From Clostridia bacterium (GTDB taxonomy: Bacteria; Bacillota_A; Clostridia; Oscillospirales; CAG-272): DNA of 50,923 nucleotides. Below the pieces are notes generated by a model that saw only the letters and a list, made by a program, of their open reading frames with translations, was not told the origin of the DNA and did not search any database. A program made the position numbers and the translations under genes. The stretch is taken from NCBI GenBank assembly GCA_017501345.1, contig JAFVXC010000031.1:1-50923 (forward strand). The letters run 5' to 3'. Shown here in pieces: positions 29,787-37,877 of this stretch; positions within the stretch are counted from its first letter, which is position 1, and each line of letters starts with the position of its first letter.

Positions 29787-32456
29787 ATGAATCATTCCGC
29801 GATAAAACGTACTGCGTCGTTTATGCTGGCGCTTCTCTTCCTGTGTCTTACACTGCTCTCGGCGGCTTCCTGTGCTTCGGGTGAGGTAACTGCGCGTGCG
29901 ACCGAGATCACCTCTGCTACGCTTGGTAAATCGGGGGATTCGGTCAAGATCTCTGCGACGCTGTCAGAGGATGATGCCTCGCGCTATAAGAGCGCGACGC
30001 TTTGTCTCTTTGGTCTTGAGCCCTTTGAAACTGCCGAAATGGTCGAGAGCGGACTCTTGAAGCCCATCGCGGAGAGCCGTGGCTCGGAGCATATGAGCTT
30101 TACGGTCGATTTTACCTTTGACGGCGGAATGCGCAACCGTCTCACGCAACGCTTCCTGCTTGCAAGGCGGGATGAAAACGGCGTTTATACGGTGCTCACG
30201 AATGGGGTTTATCTCTCTAACCCCGAGGTGCTCGCCGCGAACAGATCTTCATCTGCACCAAGCTCCCTGAAGGGGCTTGCCCTTTCCATCAATGAGGATG
30301 TCTCCTCGATGGCACCTGCACACGCTGTGCTCGATCTTTCGATCGAAAATTACCTGTACGCCTCTCCCGTAAAGGGCGATACGGTCACGTATACGTATGC
30401 GGGCGAGACGCTCTCGCTATGTCGCGACGCAGTCGAGGCGCTTGACGAGCAGATCGCGGCGCTTACGGCACAGGGGTGTGCGATCTATCTCCGTCCGATC
30501 TTAACGACCTCTCCCGATGCGCTCGAGGCGCTTTCCTCGATCGGCTATACGGGGGCTTCCGCAGAATCGGTGGCGTATGCGTTGAACCTCGGGAATGAAG
30601 ACGGGTATTTTTACCTGAGCGGCTTTTTCTCCTTCCTGGCTTCGCGCTATTCGGGCGTTTCGGGAGTGATCCCGGGACACGCTCTGAACGAGCCGATCTA
30701 TGCGGGAACCACGGTTGATAGCTTCACTGCCCACGTAGAAAGCACCTTGGCGCTTATGCGTACGGTGTACAATATTTTCCGCTCGGTCAATTCGGATGCG
30801 AGGGTCTATCTCCCCGTAAACAATCTTTATACGACGGACGGTGCGACGGCACTGACCGAAAGCGGAAGTCGCGATTTCATCGGTGCGTTTTCCTCCCACG
30901 CACGAGCGTCGGGTGATTTCGATTGGTCGATCTATCTCTCAATGGACATCCCGACCGAGGGCTGCGAGACGATCTATACCGAGGAGGGGACTGTAAACGT
31001 CGGCGATACGACCGAAAAATACATCCTTCCGCAGACCCTTCCGCTCCTTCTCGAGCAGCTTTCCTCGAGTGAGCTTCTCTATAACGGCAGTACACGTGAA
31101 ATGATCTGGGGACTCGCCGTGACAGGACGCGGAGATCAGGAAAATCAAAGGCTTTCGTTGCTTTATACTTATATGAAGGCACTTTCCCACAATCGGACGC
31201 GGGACAACGGGGCATCCGCTGTGCGTGCGGTGATCTGGGAAACGCTGAACGATACCGAGACGCAAACGTCGGGGCTCGTTGCCTCGGACGGCTCTGAAAA
31301 GCCCGTTGGCAGACTCTTCTCGGCACTCGGCAGAAGTGATCTGCCCTCGGTGATCCGCCTTTCAACGGCAGAATCGAGGCTTGGCACGCGGTATGCGGAG
31401 ATCGAGCAGGTGCTCCTTGATTGCGGCGAGGATATCACCGTTTGTTCGGGTACTGCAACGGGTGAGGAGGCACTTCCGAAGAATAACGCATCTACCTTGC
31501 TTTACGGAAACAGCGCCGTTTGGGCGACCCGATTCCACGTTCTGCCCGGAACGGGTGTCGTTTCGAGCTATCGACAGACCTATAACAGTGCGCCGATGCT
31601 GCTTGCGACCTTTGAGAGTGCAGTGGGCTGCGGCGTATATACGGATGAGCTTTTCGGCGCCGATTTGAAGGATCGCCAGATGCTGGCACTGACGTTGACG
31701 GCGGCACTCCCCGAGGGGATGGGCACGACCGAGGTGAAGGTAACGCTTTCGACCGAGTGGAGCGGAAGGACGCTTCGCTACGAGGGTGTGGGCGTGATCA
31801 CCGACGGTAATTGGAGTACGATGACGTTTGATCTCTCTGATTTCGTGGATAAGCTGAACGACGGCTCTGCGGTGACGCTCACCGTGTCGCTCGCAGGCGT
31901 TGATGCATCAGAGGAGCATCCTCTGTCGCTTTATCTGTCCCGCGTCGAGCTTTTTGAAACGCGCGGATGGTTCAAACGCGGCGGATGGGTCCTGATTCCT
32001 GTGATCGTGGTCGTTCTTGCAATTGTTGGAGTGGCAATTTGGTTTTTCCGCACCTACGACATCCGTTGGATTCCGAATCAGGAGCGCGAAAAAGCGCAGA
32101 AGAGCACTCGCAAGGCAAGATCTCACGCAATTTTTGAATCCCTTCGGGCAATGCTCGCGCGGATGCGTCCGCGGTCGAAGGCACATACGCGCATTATGGT
32201 CAAGCCCGATGCGCACCTCGGAAAGAGTGATAGCGTGAAGGCGCGTGAAAAGGAGTTCGACGGAGGCGAGGATTTCAGCATTGAGGAGGCAGAGGAGCTG
32301 TTTGACGGCGGCGATCCTGAGCTTTCCGTTGTTGGGGAGGAAGACGTCGTTTCCTTCGCCGATAAGACAGGTGAACCCGCGGAGACTGAGGAAATCACGG
32401 AAATTACCGAGATCACCCCGACGGAGGGCGAAAGAGAGAAGGGATCCGAGAAATGA
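29787..32456 (+). CDS. Membrane-anchored DUF5722-like protein (glycoside-hydrolase-like barrel)
   Basis: 889-aa exported protein. The N-terminal signal has the lipobox-like 'SAASC'. A beta-rich domain (about 30-150) is followed by an (alpha/beta) region (about 160-520) whose pattern ('FFSFLASRYSG', 'PGHALNEP', 'RTVYNIFRSVNSDARVYLPV', 'ASGDFDWSIYL') resembles the DUF5722 family of putative glycoside hydrolases. The Glu in 'LNEP' is at the position expected for a catalytic acid. A further beta-sandwich (about 590-725) precedes a C-terminal TM helix ('LIPVIVVVLAIVGVAIWFF', about 735-754). The cytosolic tail of about 130 residues is basic, then acidic Glu-rich. Its stop overlaps the AraC gene by four bases, so the two are translationally coupled. 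Family call is tentative; substrate unknown. Confidence 0.8.
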   Translation: MNHSAIKRTASFMLALLFLCLTLLSAASCASGEVTARATEITSATLGKSGDSVKISATLSEDDASRYKSATLCLFGLEPFETAEMVESGLLKPIAESRGSEHMSFTVDFTFDGGMRNRLTQRFLLARRDENGVYTVLTNGVYLSNPEVLAANRSSSAPSSLKGLALSINEDVSSMAPAHAVLDLSIENYLYASPVKGDTVTYTYAGETLSLCRDAVEALDEQIAALTAQGCAIYLRPILTTSPDALEALSSIGYTGASAESVAYALNLGNEDGYFYLSGFFSFLASRYSGVSGVIPGHALNEPIYAGTTVDSFTAHVESTLALMRTVYNIFRSVNSDARVYLPVNNLYTTDGATALTESGSRDFIGAFSSHARASGDFDWSIYLSMDIPTEGCETIYTEEGTVNVGDTTEKYILPQTLPLLLEQLSSSELLYNGSTREMIWGLAVTGRGDQENQRLSLLYTYMKALSHNRTRDNGASAVRAVIWETLNDTETQTSGLVASDGSEKPVGRLFSALGRSDLPSVIRLSTAESRLGTRYAEIEQVLLDCGEDITVCSGTATGEEALPKNNASTLLYGNSAVWATRFHVLPGTGVVSSYRQTYNSAPMLLATFESAVGCGVYTDELFGADLKDRQMLALTLTAALPEGMGTTEVKVTLSTEWSGRTLRYEGVGVITDGNWSTMTFDLSDFVDKLNDGSAVTLTVSLAGVDASEEHPLSLYLSRVELFETRGWFKRGGWVLIPVIVVVLAIVGVAIWFFRTYDIRWIPNQEREKAQKSTRKARSHAIFESLRAMLARMRPRSKAHTRIMVKPDAHLGKSDSVKAREKEFDGGEDFSIEEAEELFDGGDPELSVVGEEDVVSFADKTGEPAETEEITEITEITPTEGEREKGSEK

Positions 32457-33301
32457 GCAGAGAGCTTCTCTACGAAAATCGATCCGATAAATTCTACTGC
32501 AGAGACGTAAGAGGGAGGAAGCACACGCTTGCCTGCAGCCCGCATCTGCATAAGCACCTTGAACTGGTCTGTCTGCTTGAGGGCGAGGTGTCCGCGGTGA
32601 TCGATTCGCGGGAATACCTTATGAAGGGAGGAGACGTTCTCCTCGCCTTCCCGAATCAGGTGCATAGCTTTATCTGTGACGGCTCGGAGCAGTATTTGCT
32701 TTTCATCATCGATCCGAGCCTGATCCCCGAATATTCGGATCAGCTCGTGATGTCTCTGCCTGCATCTCCCCTGATCCCCGGGCTTCTTGAGCGTAAGCCG
32801 CACGTCGAGGCGCTGTTTCGGGCTCTTCCGAGTGTATCGGGACGTCTTGGTAGGGAGCATCCCTTTTGTGAGACCACGCGACGCGGATATCTGCTTGCGC
32901 TTTTCGGAGAATTGTTCCGTGAAATGTCGGTTGAGCCCACAAAGGCCTCGGATGCGACCGTGGTCAGGCAGATCATCGATTACTGTATGCGGAACTATAC
33001 GTCCGATCTTTCGCTGTCGGTGCTCGAATCCGAGCTTCACGTCAGCAAATACTATATTTCCCATTTGTTTTCCGAGCGGATGAAGGTCCGTTTCAACGAT
33101 TATATCAATTCCTTTCGCGTATCTGCGGCGTGTCGGTATCTTGAGCAGAGCGACAAGTCGGTGACTGAGATCTCGCGTCTCGTGGGATTCAACACGCTAC
33201 GCACCTTCAATCGCGCCTTTGCAAAGCAGGTCGGAACCACGCCGAGTGCATATAAAAAGAGCCTTGAAGGCGGCTCCGTGTCCGATTCGATGCCGCTTTG
33301 A
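32453..33301 (+). CDS. AraC-family transcriptional regulator
   Basis: 282-aa regulator with an N-terminal cupin sensor (about 10-110, 'HLHKHLELVCLLEGEVSAVID' and 'GGDVLLAFPNQVHSF') and a C-terminal double HTH (about 180-275, 'SLSVLESELHVSKYYISHLFSERM' and 'VTEISRLVGFNTLRTFNRAFAKQVGTTPSAYKK'). Cupin AraC proteins usually sense sugars or small organic ligands. ATGA overlap with the DUF5722-like membrane protein implies a functional pair, for example sensing the product of surface glycan degradation and activating nearby genes. That link is inference. No own promoter is visible. Confidence 0.93.
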   Translation: MSRELLYENRSDKFYCRDVRGRKHTLACSPHLHKHLELVCLLEGEVSAVIDSREYLMKGGDVLLAFPNQVHSFICDGSEQYLLFIIDPSLIPEYSDQLVMSLPASPLIPGLLERKPHVEALFRALPSVSGRLGREHPFCETTRRGYLLALFGELFREMSVEPTKASDATVVRQIIDYCMRNYTSDLSLSVLESELHVSKYYISHLFSERMKVRFNDYINSFRVSAACRYLEQSDKSVTEISRLVGFNTLRTFNRAFAKQVGTTPSAYKKSLEGGSVSDSMPL

Positions 33302-33396
33302 TATTCCTTTTTTTGGAGGGCCTCCTTCCGGGGGAAATGGTGTGCGTGAAAATGGAAGCGATAGCGCAAATAAATTTACATAAGAAGGTAGACGAT

Positions 33397-33612
33397 ATGA
33401 AAAATCAATATACCGTTAAGGTGAATCTCTCGGAGGAGCTTCTCCGAAAGCTTCTCTACGTTTCCGAGAAGGAGAAGCGTACACCGAACAATCAGTTTAT
33501 CTTTATGCTTCGGAACAACATTCAGTATTTTGAAAGAACGAAGGGAAGAATTTCTCCCGCAGATCTGAAAAACGTGGATATTTCCGCATATACAGAGGAC
33601 GGAGAGGAGTAA
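33397..33612 (+). CDS. Small ribbon-helix-helix-like protein
   Basis: 71-aa protein. The beginning 'YTVKVNLSEELLRKLLYVSEKEKRTPNNQFIFMLRNNIQYFE' follows the Arc/MetJ pattern (one beta strand, helix, turn with Pro-Asn, helix), followed by an acidic tail. RHH proteins bind DNA as dimers; the strand residues here (Thr, Lys, Asn) would read the operator. ATG 33397 was chosen because AAGGT lies upstream and the homologous region starts there; an in-frame ATG at 33352 has no ribosome site. No toxin gene is adjacent, so an antitoxin role is unlikely. It lies 95 bp after the AraC gene and ahead of the transketolase promoter. Confidence 0.7.
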   Translation: MKNQYTVKVNLSEELLRKLLYVSEKEKRTPNNQFIFMLRNNIQYFERTKGRISPADLKNVDISAYTEDGEE

Positions 33613-33690
33613 GCTTTCTACAGACACCGTGTCAGAGTGCTTTCTAAGGAAAAAACGCGCCGAAAACGCGTGAGAACCTGTGTTGCCCTC

Positions 33691-33719
33691 TTGACTTTTT
33701 ATTGATTGTATACTATAAT
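33691..33719 (+). promoter_or_regulatory. Promoter of the transketolase genes
   Basis: -35 TTGACT (33691-33696), 17-nt spacer, -10 TATAAT (33714-33719), 42 bp before the first start codon. Confidence 0.85.
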
Positions 33720-33761
33720 AATATCATTAAGGTTTTTCACGAAAATATCAGGAGGATAACT

Positions 33762-34589
33762 ATGAACCAGGAAAAACTCAGTATGCTGAAGGAAAAGGCT
33801 GCCGCAATCCGAATTGATGCGCTGACCGGCGTTCACGCCGCGGCCTCGGGACATCCGGGCGGCTCGCTTTCGATCGCAGACATTATGACCTATCTCTATT
33901 TCTCGGAGATGAACGTAGACCCGAAGAACCCGAAGTGGGAGGACAGAGACCGTCTCGTTCTTTCGAAGGGTCACACCGCGCCCGCGCTCTATGCGGCTCT
34001 TGCGGAAAAGGGTTATTTCCCCGTTGAAGAGATCAAGAAGCTTCGTCAGGTCGATTCCTTCCTGCAGGGCCATCCCGATATGAAGGGTACCCCCGGTGTT
34101 GATATGACCACGGGCTCGCTCGGTCTCGGTATTTCCGCAGCTTGCGGTATGGCACTTGCGGCAAAGCTCGACAAGAAGGACTACCGCACCTACGCGATCA
34201 TCGGCGACGGTGAGAGCCAGGAGGGTCAGGTCTGGGAGGCTTGTATGTTCGCCGCTCACTATAAGCTTGACAACTTCTGCCTCGTTGTTGACTGGAACGG
34301 TCTCCAGATCGACGGTAAGATCACCGAGGTTATGAACCCCACGCCCCACGACAAGAAGCTCGAGGCGTTCGGCTTCCACGTGATCTCGATCGACGGTCAC
34401 GATTTCGAAGAGATCGAAAAGGCATTCGCAGAGGCACGCACCGTAAAGGGCAAGCCCACCGCGATCATTGCGGTTACGCACAAGGGCAAGGGTGTTTCCT
34501 TTATGGAGGATCAGGCAGGCTGGCACGGTAACGCGCCGAATGATGAGCAGTACGAGCAGGCAGTTGCCGAGATTCGTGCGTCGCTGTAA
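33762..34589 (+). CDS. Transketolase, N-terminal (TPP-binding) subunit
   Basis: 275-aa subunit of the two-chain transketolase common in Clostridia and Archaea. It provides the pyrophosphate/Mg-binding half of the TPP site: 'GDGESQEGQVWEACMFAAHYKLDNFCLVVDWNGLQ' shown in part by 'GDGESQEGQ' and 'DWNGLQ'. It also has 'HPGGSLSIADIMTYLYF' and 'VLSKGHTAPALYAAL'. It transfers two-carbon ketol units in the non-oxidative pentose phosphate pathway. The start at 33762 follows GGAGG. The partner gene lies 20 bp downstream. Confidence 0.95.
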   Translation: MNQEKLSMLKEKAAAIRIDALTGVHAAASGHPGGSLSIADIMTYLYFSEMNVDPKNPKWEDRDRLVLSKGHTAPALYAALAEKGYFPVEEIKKLRQVDSFLQGHPDMKGTPGVDMTTGSLGLGISAACGMALAAKLDKKDYRTYAIIGDGESQEGQVWEACMFAAHYKLDNFCLVVDWNGLQIDGKITEVMNPTPHDKKLEAFGFHVISIDGHDFEEIEKAFAEARTVKGKPTAIIAVTHKGKGVSFMEDQAGWHGNAPNDEQYEQAVAEIRASL

Positions 34590-34609
34590 GTTTACGGAGG
34601 TATAGAACA

Positions 34610-35551
34610 ATGGCAGATAAAATCGCAACGAGAGAAGCCTACGGCAACGCGCTTGCCGAGCTGGGCGAGAAGTATGATTTCGTCGTTCTGGATGCCGACC
34701 TTGCGGCGGCTACCAAGACGGGTGTATTTAAGAAGAAGTATCCCGAGCGTTTCTTCGACTGCGGCATCGCAGAGGGAAATATGATGACGGTCGCGGCAGG
34801 TCTTGCTGCAGCAGGTAAGGTTCCGTTTGCTTCGACCTTCGCAATGTTTGCGGCAGGCCGTGCATTCGAGCAGATCCGTAACTCGATCGGCTATCCTCAC
34901 CTCAACGTCAAGATCGGTGCTACCCACGCGGGTATTACCGTCGGTGAGGACGGTGCTACCCACCAGTGTCTCGAGGATATCGCTACGATGCGTACGATCC
35001 CCGGTATGGTTGTCATCAACCCTGCCGATGCGGTCGAGGCACGTGCAGTCGTTGAGGCGGCGATCAACTACAACGGTCCTGTTTATATGAGATTCGGACG
35101 CCTTGCAGTACCGGTATTCAACGATGCTGCAAGCTACAAGTTCGAATGGGGCAAGGGCATCAACCTTGTTGACGGTAAGGACGTTACCATCGTCGCAACC
35201 GGTATTATGGTTGATATGGCACTGAAGGCTGCTGAGACCCTGAAGAACGAGGGCATTTCGGCTCGTGTTATCAACATCCACACGATCAAGCCGATCGACA
35301 GAGACATTCTGATCGACGCGGCAAAGAATACGGGTGCGATCGTTACGGCGGAGGAGCACAACGTCATCGGCGGTCTCGGCTCTGCCGTTGCAGAGGTTCT
35401 CTCTGAGACCTGCCCCGTTCCCGTTGTTCGCGTCGGTGTCGAGGATCAGTTCGGTCACTCCGGCAAGGTTCCCGCTCTTCTCGAAATGTACGGTCTCACG
35501 CCCGAGAACATCGTGGCGAAGGCAAAGGCTGCAATCGCGCTGAAGAAGTAA
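34610..35551 (+). CDS. Transketolase, C-terminal subunit
   Basis: 313-aa partner of the preceding subunit. The pyrimidine-binding half of the TPP site is marked by 'FFDCGIAEGNMMTVAAGLA' with the conserved Glu. 'GATHAGITVGEDGATHQCLEDIATMR' shown in part by 'GEDGATHQ' and 'YMRFGR' follow, and the C-terminal domain carries 'TAEEHNVIGGLGSAVAEVL'. GGAGG precedes ATG 34610. The two chains assemble into the active alpha2-beta2 enzyme in the cytosol. A T-poor but stable hairpin follows at 35566. Confidence 0.95.
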   Translation: MADKIATREAYGNALAELGEKYDFVVLDADLAAATKTGVFKKKYPERFFDCGIAEGNMMTVAAGLAAAGKVPFASTFAMFAAGRAFEQIRNSIGYPHLNVKIGATHAGITVGEDGATHQCLEDIATMRTIPGMVVINPADAVEARAVVEAAINYNGPVYMRFGRLAVPVFNDAASYKFEWGKGINLVDGKDVTIVATGIMVDMALKAAETLKNEGISARVINIHTIKPIDRDILIDAAKNTGAIVTAEEHNVIGGLGSAVAEVLSETCPVPVVRVGVEDQFGHSGKVPALLEMYGLTPENIVAKAKAAIALKK

Positions 35552-35565
35552 TTGGGTGATTTTTT

Positions 35566-35634
35566 GCGGGGGAAAAACTTTTTGAAAAAAGCTTTTCCCC
35601 CCGCGTCCCCTTTTCAAAAACTTTTGAAAAAAGG
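35566..35634. other. Two adjacent hairpins between transketolase and GtrA genes
   Basis: Hairpin A: GCGGGGGAAAA...TT (35566-35580) with AAGCTTTTCCCCCCGC (35589-35604). Hairpin B: CCTTTT-CAAAA (35609-35619) with TTTTG-AAAAAAGG (35622-35634). The A arm is T-poor as a terminator. The 3' arm of B contains the AAGG of the next ribosome site, so B could limit translation of the GtrA gene. Confidence 0.6.
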
Positions 35635-35640
35635 AAGAAT

Positions 35641-36096
35641 ATGTCTGTAAAGGATCTTTGGAACAAGCATCGCGGGCTGATTTTTGAGCTGCTCCGCTAC
35701 TGTATCGTCGGCGGCGTTGCCGCGGTCGTGGATATGGCGGCGAATTACGTGATGCTCTATTACGTGCTTTCCGCATCGAAGGATGTGGCTTGGGCAGTCG
35801 CGCTATCGGTAACGGTTGGCTTCATTGTCGGGCTGACGGTTAATTATATTTTATCCAACATCTTCGTCTTCAACAAGGAATCCCAAAAGAAAAAGGGAAA
35901 GACCGTGAAGGCGTTTTTGATCTATGCCGCAGTTGGCGTGGTTGGATATTTCCTGTCGGTCGGGCTTACTCTGCTCGGAACGAAATTCATCGGAGACACG
36001 GGATTTTGGTATCTCGTTCTCACCTGCTTCGTCAAGGGCATTGTGCTGATCTGGAATTATGTTGGACGAAAGATCTTCGTCTATAAGGGAGATTAA
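35641..36096 (+). CDS. GtrA-family membrane protein (2)
   Basis: 151-aa four-TM protein. The conserved 'YCIVGGVAAVVDMAANYVMLYYVL' opening and 'NYILSNIFVFNKESQKKKGK' loop are diagnostic of GtrA. The last helix ends 'NYVGRKIFVYKGD'. The family is associated with translocation of lipid-linked sugars used for cell-surface glycosylation. ATG 35641 has AAGGAAG upstream, partly buried in a hairpin. Only one base separates its stop from the FAD oxidoreductase start, so the two proteins are probably made together. Confidence 0.9.
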   Translation: MSVKDLWNKHRGLIFELLRYCIVGGVAAVVDMAANYVMLYYVLSASKDVAWAVALSVTVGFIVGLTVNYILSNIFVFNKESQKKKGKTVKAFLIYAAVGVVGYFLSVGLTLLGTKFIGDTGFWYLVLTCFVKGIVLIWNYVGRKIFVYKGD

Positions 36097-36097
36097 T

Positions 36098-37669
36098 ATG
36101 GCAGATAAAAAAACAGCGGTCATCATCGGCGCGGGTCCTGCGGGGCTGACGGCGGCGTACGAGCTGCTTGAAAAATCGACCGAGTACGAGGTGATCGTAC
36201 TCGAGGAAAGCGAATGTATGGGCGGTATCTCCCGCACGGTCAATCACAACGGCAACCGTATGGATATGGGCGGGCACCGCTTCTTTTCAAAGGTTCCCGA
36301 GGTCAATGCGTGGTGGGAGAAGATGATGCCTGCACAGGGTGCGCCCTCGAAGGACGATATTCTGCTTGAGCGTGCGGTTAAGACCGCTGAGAACGGTCCC
36401 GATCCCGAAATCGAGGATCGCGTGATGCTCACGAGACGCCGCGTCTCGCGCATTTATTTCAAGCAGAAATTCTTCGATTACCCCGTTACGCTGAAGATGG
36501 AGACCCTGAAGAATATGGGACTCGGCACGACGATCGTCGTCGGCTTCAGTTACCTCAAGTCCTGCGTATTCAAGCGCAAGGAGAAGTCGCTTGAGGATTT
36601 CTATATCAACCGCTTCGGCAAGAAGCTTTACTCGATGTTTTTCGAGAACTACACCGAGAATCTGTGGGGCAGACACCCCTCGGAGATTGCACCCGACTGG
36701 GGCTCTCAGCGCGTAAAAGGGCTGTCGATCGGCGCAATTCTGAAGGATATTTTCGGAAAGATCTTCGGCAGAAGGAAGAACCGTAAGGTCGAGACCTCGC
36801 TGATCGAGGAGTTTTCTTATCCGAAGCTCGGTCCGGGTCAGCTTTGGGAGGTCACTGCAGAGGAGATCAGAAAAATGGGCGGTGCGATCCGCACGGGCTG
36901 TGCCGTTACGGGTGTTCATAAGAACGAAAGCGGCGTGATCGATGGCGTTCTGTACACCGAGAATGGGGAAAAGAAGACGCAGGATGCCGATCTCGTGATC
37001 TCGTCGATGCCGCTTCGCGATCTCGTTGTTGGAATGAACGACGTTCCCGAGGAGGTCCATAGCGTTGCGGCAGGACTTCCGTATCGCGACTATATGACTC
37101 TCGGCGTGCTCGTTCCGAAGCTCAACCTCATCAACAAGACGAAAATGACGACGGTCTCGAATATCGTTCCCGACTGCTGGGTCTACGTTCACGACCGCAC
37201 GGTCAAGATGGGACGTTTCCAGATCTATAACAACTGGTCTCCCTATCTTGTGAAGGATCTTGAGCATTCGGTATGGCTCGGACTCGAATACTTCTGCAAC
37301 GAGGGAGACGAGATGTGGCAGATGACCGAGGAGGAATTCGCGCGTCTTGGTGCCGAGGAAATGGTAAAGCTCGGGCTGATCGACTCTGTGGACGTCGTGC
37401 TCGACACGCATATGGAACGCGTCAAGAAGGCGTACCCCGCGTATTTCGATACGTATGACCGTATTGACGAGGTGATCGATTACCTCAATACGATCCCGAA
37501 TCTCTACTGTGTCGGTAGAAACGGTCAGCACCGCTACAATAACCTTGACCATTCGATGTGCACCTCCTTTGAGGCGGTGAGAGCGATCCTTTCGGGCTCG
37601 TCCGACCGCTCCGCGATCTGGAACGTCAACACCGAGAAGGAATATCACGAATCGAAAAAGGACTCGTAA
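36098..37669 (+). CDS. FAD/NAD(P)-dependent oxidoreductase (UDP-galactopyranose-mutase/amine-oxidase-like)
   Basis: 523-aa flavoprotein. Rossmann motif 'AVIIGAGPAGLTAAYEL' (7-23), Glu at the end of strand 2 ('VIVLEESECMGGISRTV') and 'MDMGGHRFFSK' near 57-67, a substrate/flavin loop typical of the protoporphyrinogen-oxidase / mutase / desaturase superfamily. 'SSMPLRDLVVGM' and a C-terminal 'NLYCVGRNGQHRYNNLDHSM' complete the FAD site. Related proteins occur in surface-polysaccharide clusters beside GtrA and glycosyltransferases, which agrees with the upstream GtrA gene. The true substrate, a sugar nucleotide or a lipid, is unknown. A long insert with Lys/Arg (about 160-235) may form a membrane-proximal face. 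Confidence 0.85.
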   Translation: MADKKTAVIIGAGPAGLTAAYELLEKSTEYEVIVLEESECMGGISRTVNHNGNRMDMGGHRFFSKVPEVNAWWEKMMPAQGAPSKDDILLERAVKTAENGPDPEIEDRVMLTRRRVSRIYFKQKFFDYPVTLKMETLKNMGLGTTIVVGFSYLKSCVFKRKEKSLEDFYINRFGKKLYSMFFENYTENLWGRHPSEIAPDWGSQRVKGLSIGAILKDIFGKIFGRRKNRKVETSLIEEFSYPKLGPGQLWEVTAEEIRKMGGAIRTGCAVTGVHKNESGVIDGVLYTENGEKKTQDADLVISSMPLRDLVVGMNDVPEEVHSVAAGLPYRDYMTLGVLVPKLNLINKTKMTTVSNIVPDCWVYVHDRTVKMGRFQIYNNWSPYLVKDLEHSVWLGLEYFCNEGDEMWQMTEEEFARLGAEEMVKLGLIDSVDVVLDTHMERVKKAYPAYFDTYDRIDEVIDYLNTIPNLYCVGRNGQHRYNNLDHSMCTSFEAVRAILSGSSDRSAIWNVNTEKEYHESKKDS

Positions 37670-37676
37670 AACTGAT

Positions 37677-37717
37677 AAAGGGTGAGCCCGATGCGAAAGC
37701 ATTGGGGCTCGCCCTTT
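37677..37717 (+). terminator. Terminator of the GtrA-oxidoreductase unit
   Basis: AAAGGGTGAGCCC pairs with GGGCTCGCCCTTT (one G-T pair and one bulged G). An inner stem GATGC-GAAA-GCATT has a GAAA tetraloop, and a T-rich stretch follows near 37721. Confidence 0.85.
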
Positions 37718-37740
37718 GGCTTTTTCAACAAAGATTTAGT

Positions 37741-37806
37741 GAATTTGCACTATATTTGCGGAATTCATAATTTTTTGTTGACAGTTTTGGAGAATGGGTA
37801 TATAAT
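37741..37806 (+). promoter_or_regulatory. Promoter and upstream box of the SGNH-GDPD surface gene
   Basis: -35 TTGACA (37778-37783), 17-nt spacer, -10 TATAAT (37801-37806). An upstream box GAATTTGCAC (37741-37750) ends 27 bp before the -35; a similar box with the same spacing precedes the promoter at 43755. Confidence 0.85.
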
Positions 37807-37877
37807 AAAGATACTTGAACGAGCACCACATCGGTGTGCTCTGTCTAAGAGACAAATGGGATGAAGGAGAATTTACA

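Noticed and set aside
33397..33612. Antitoxin of a toxin-antitoxin pair
   Set aside because: The RHH-like fold fits, but no toxin-sized gene is adjacent on either side.
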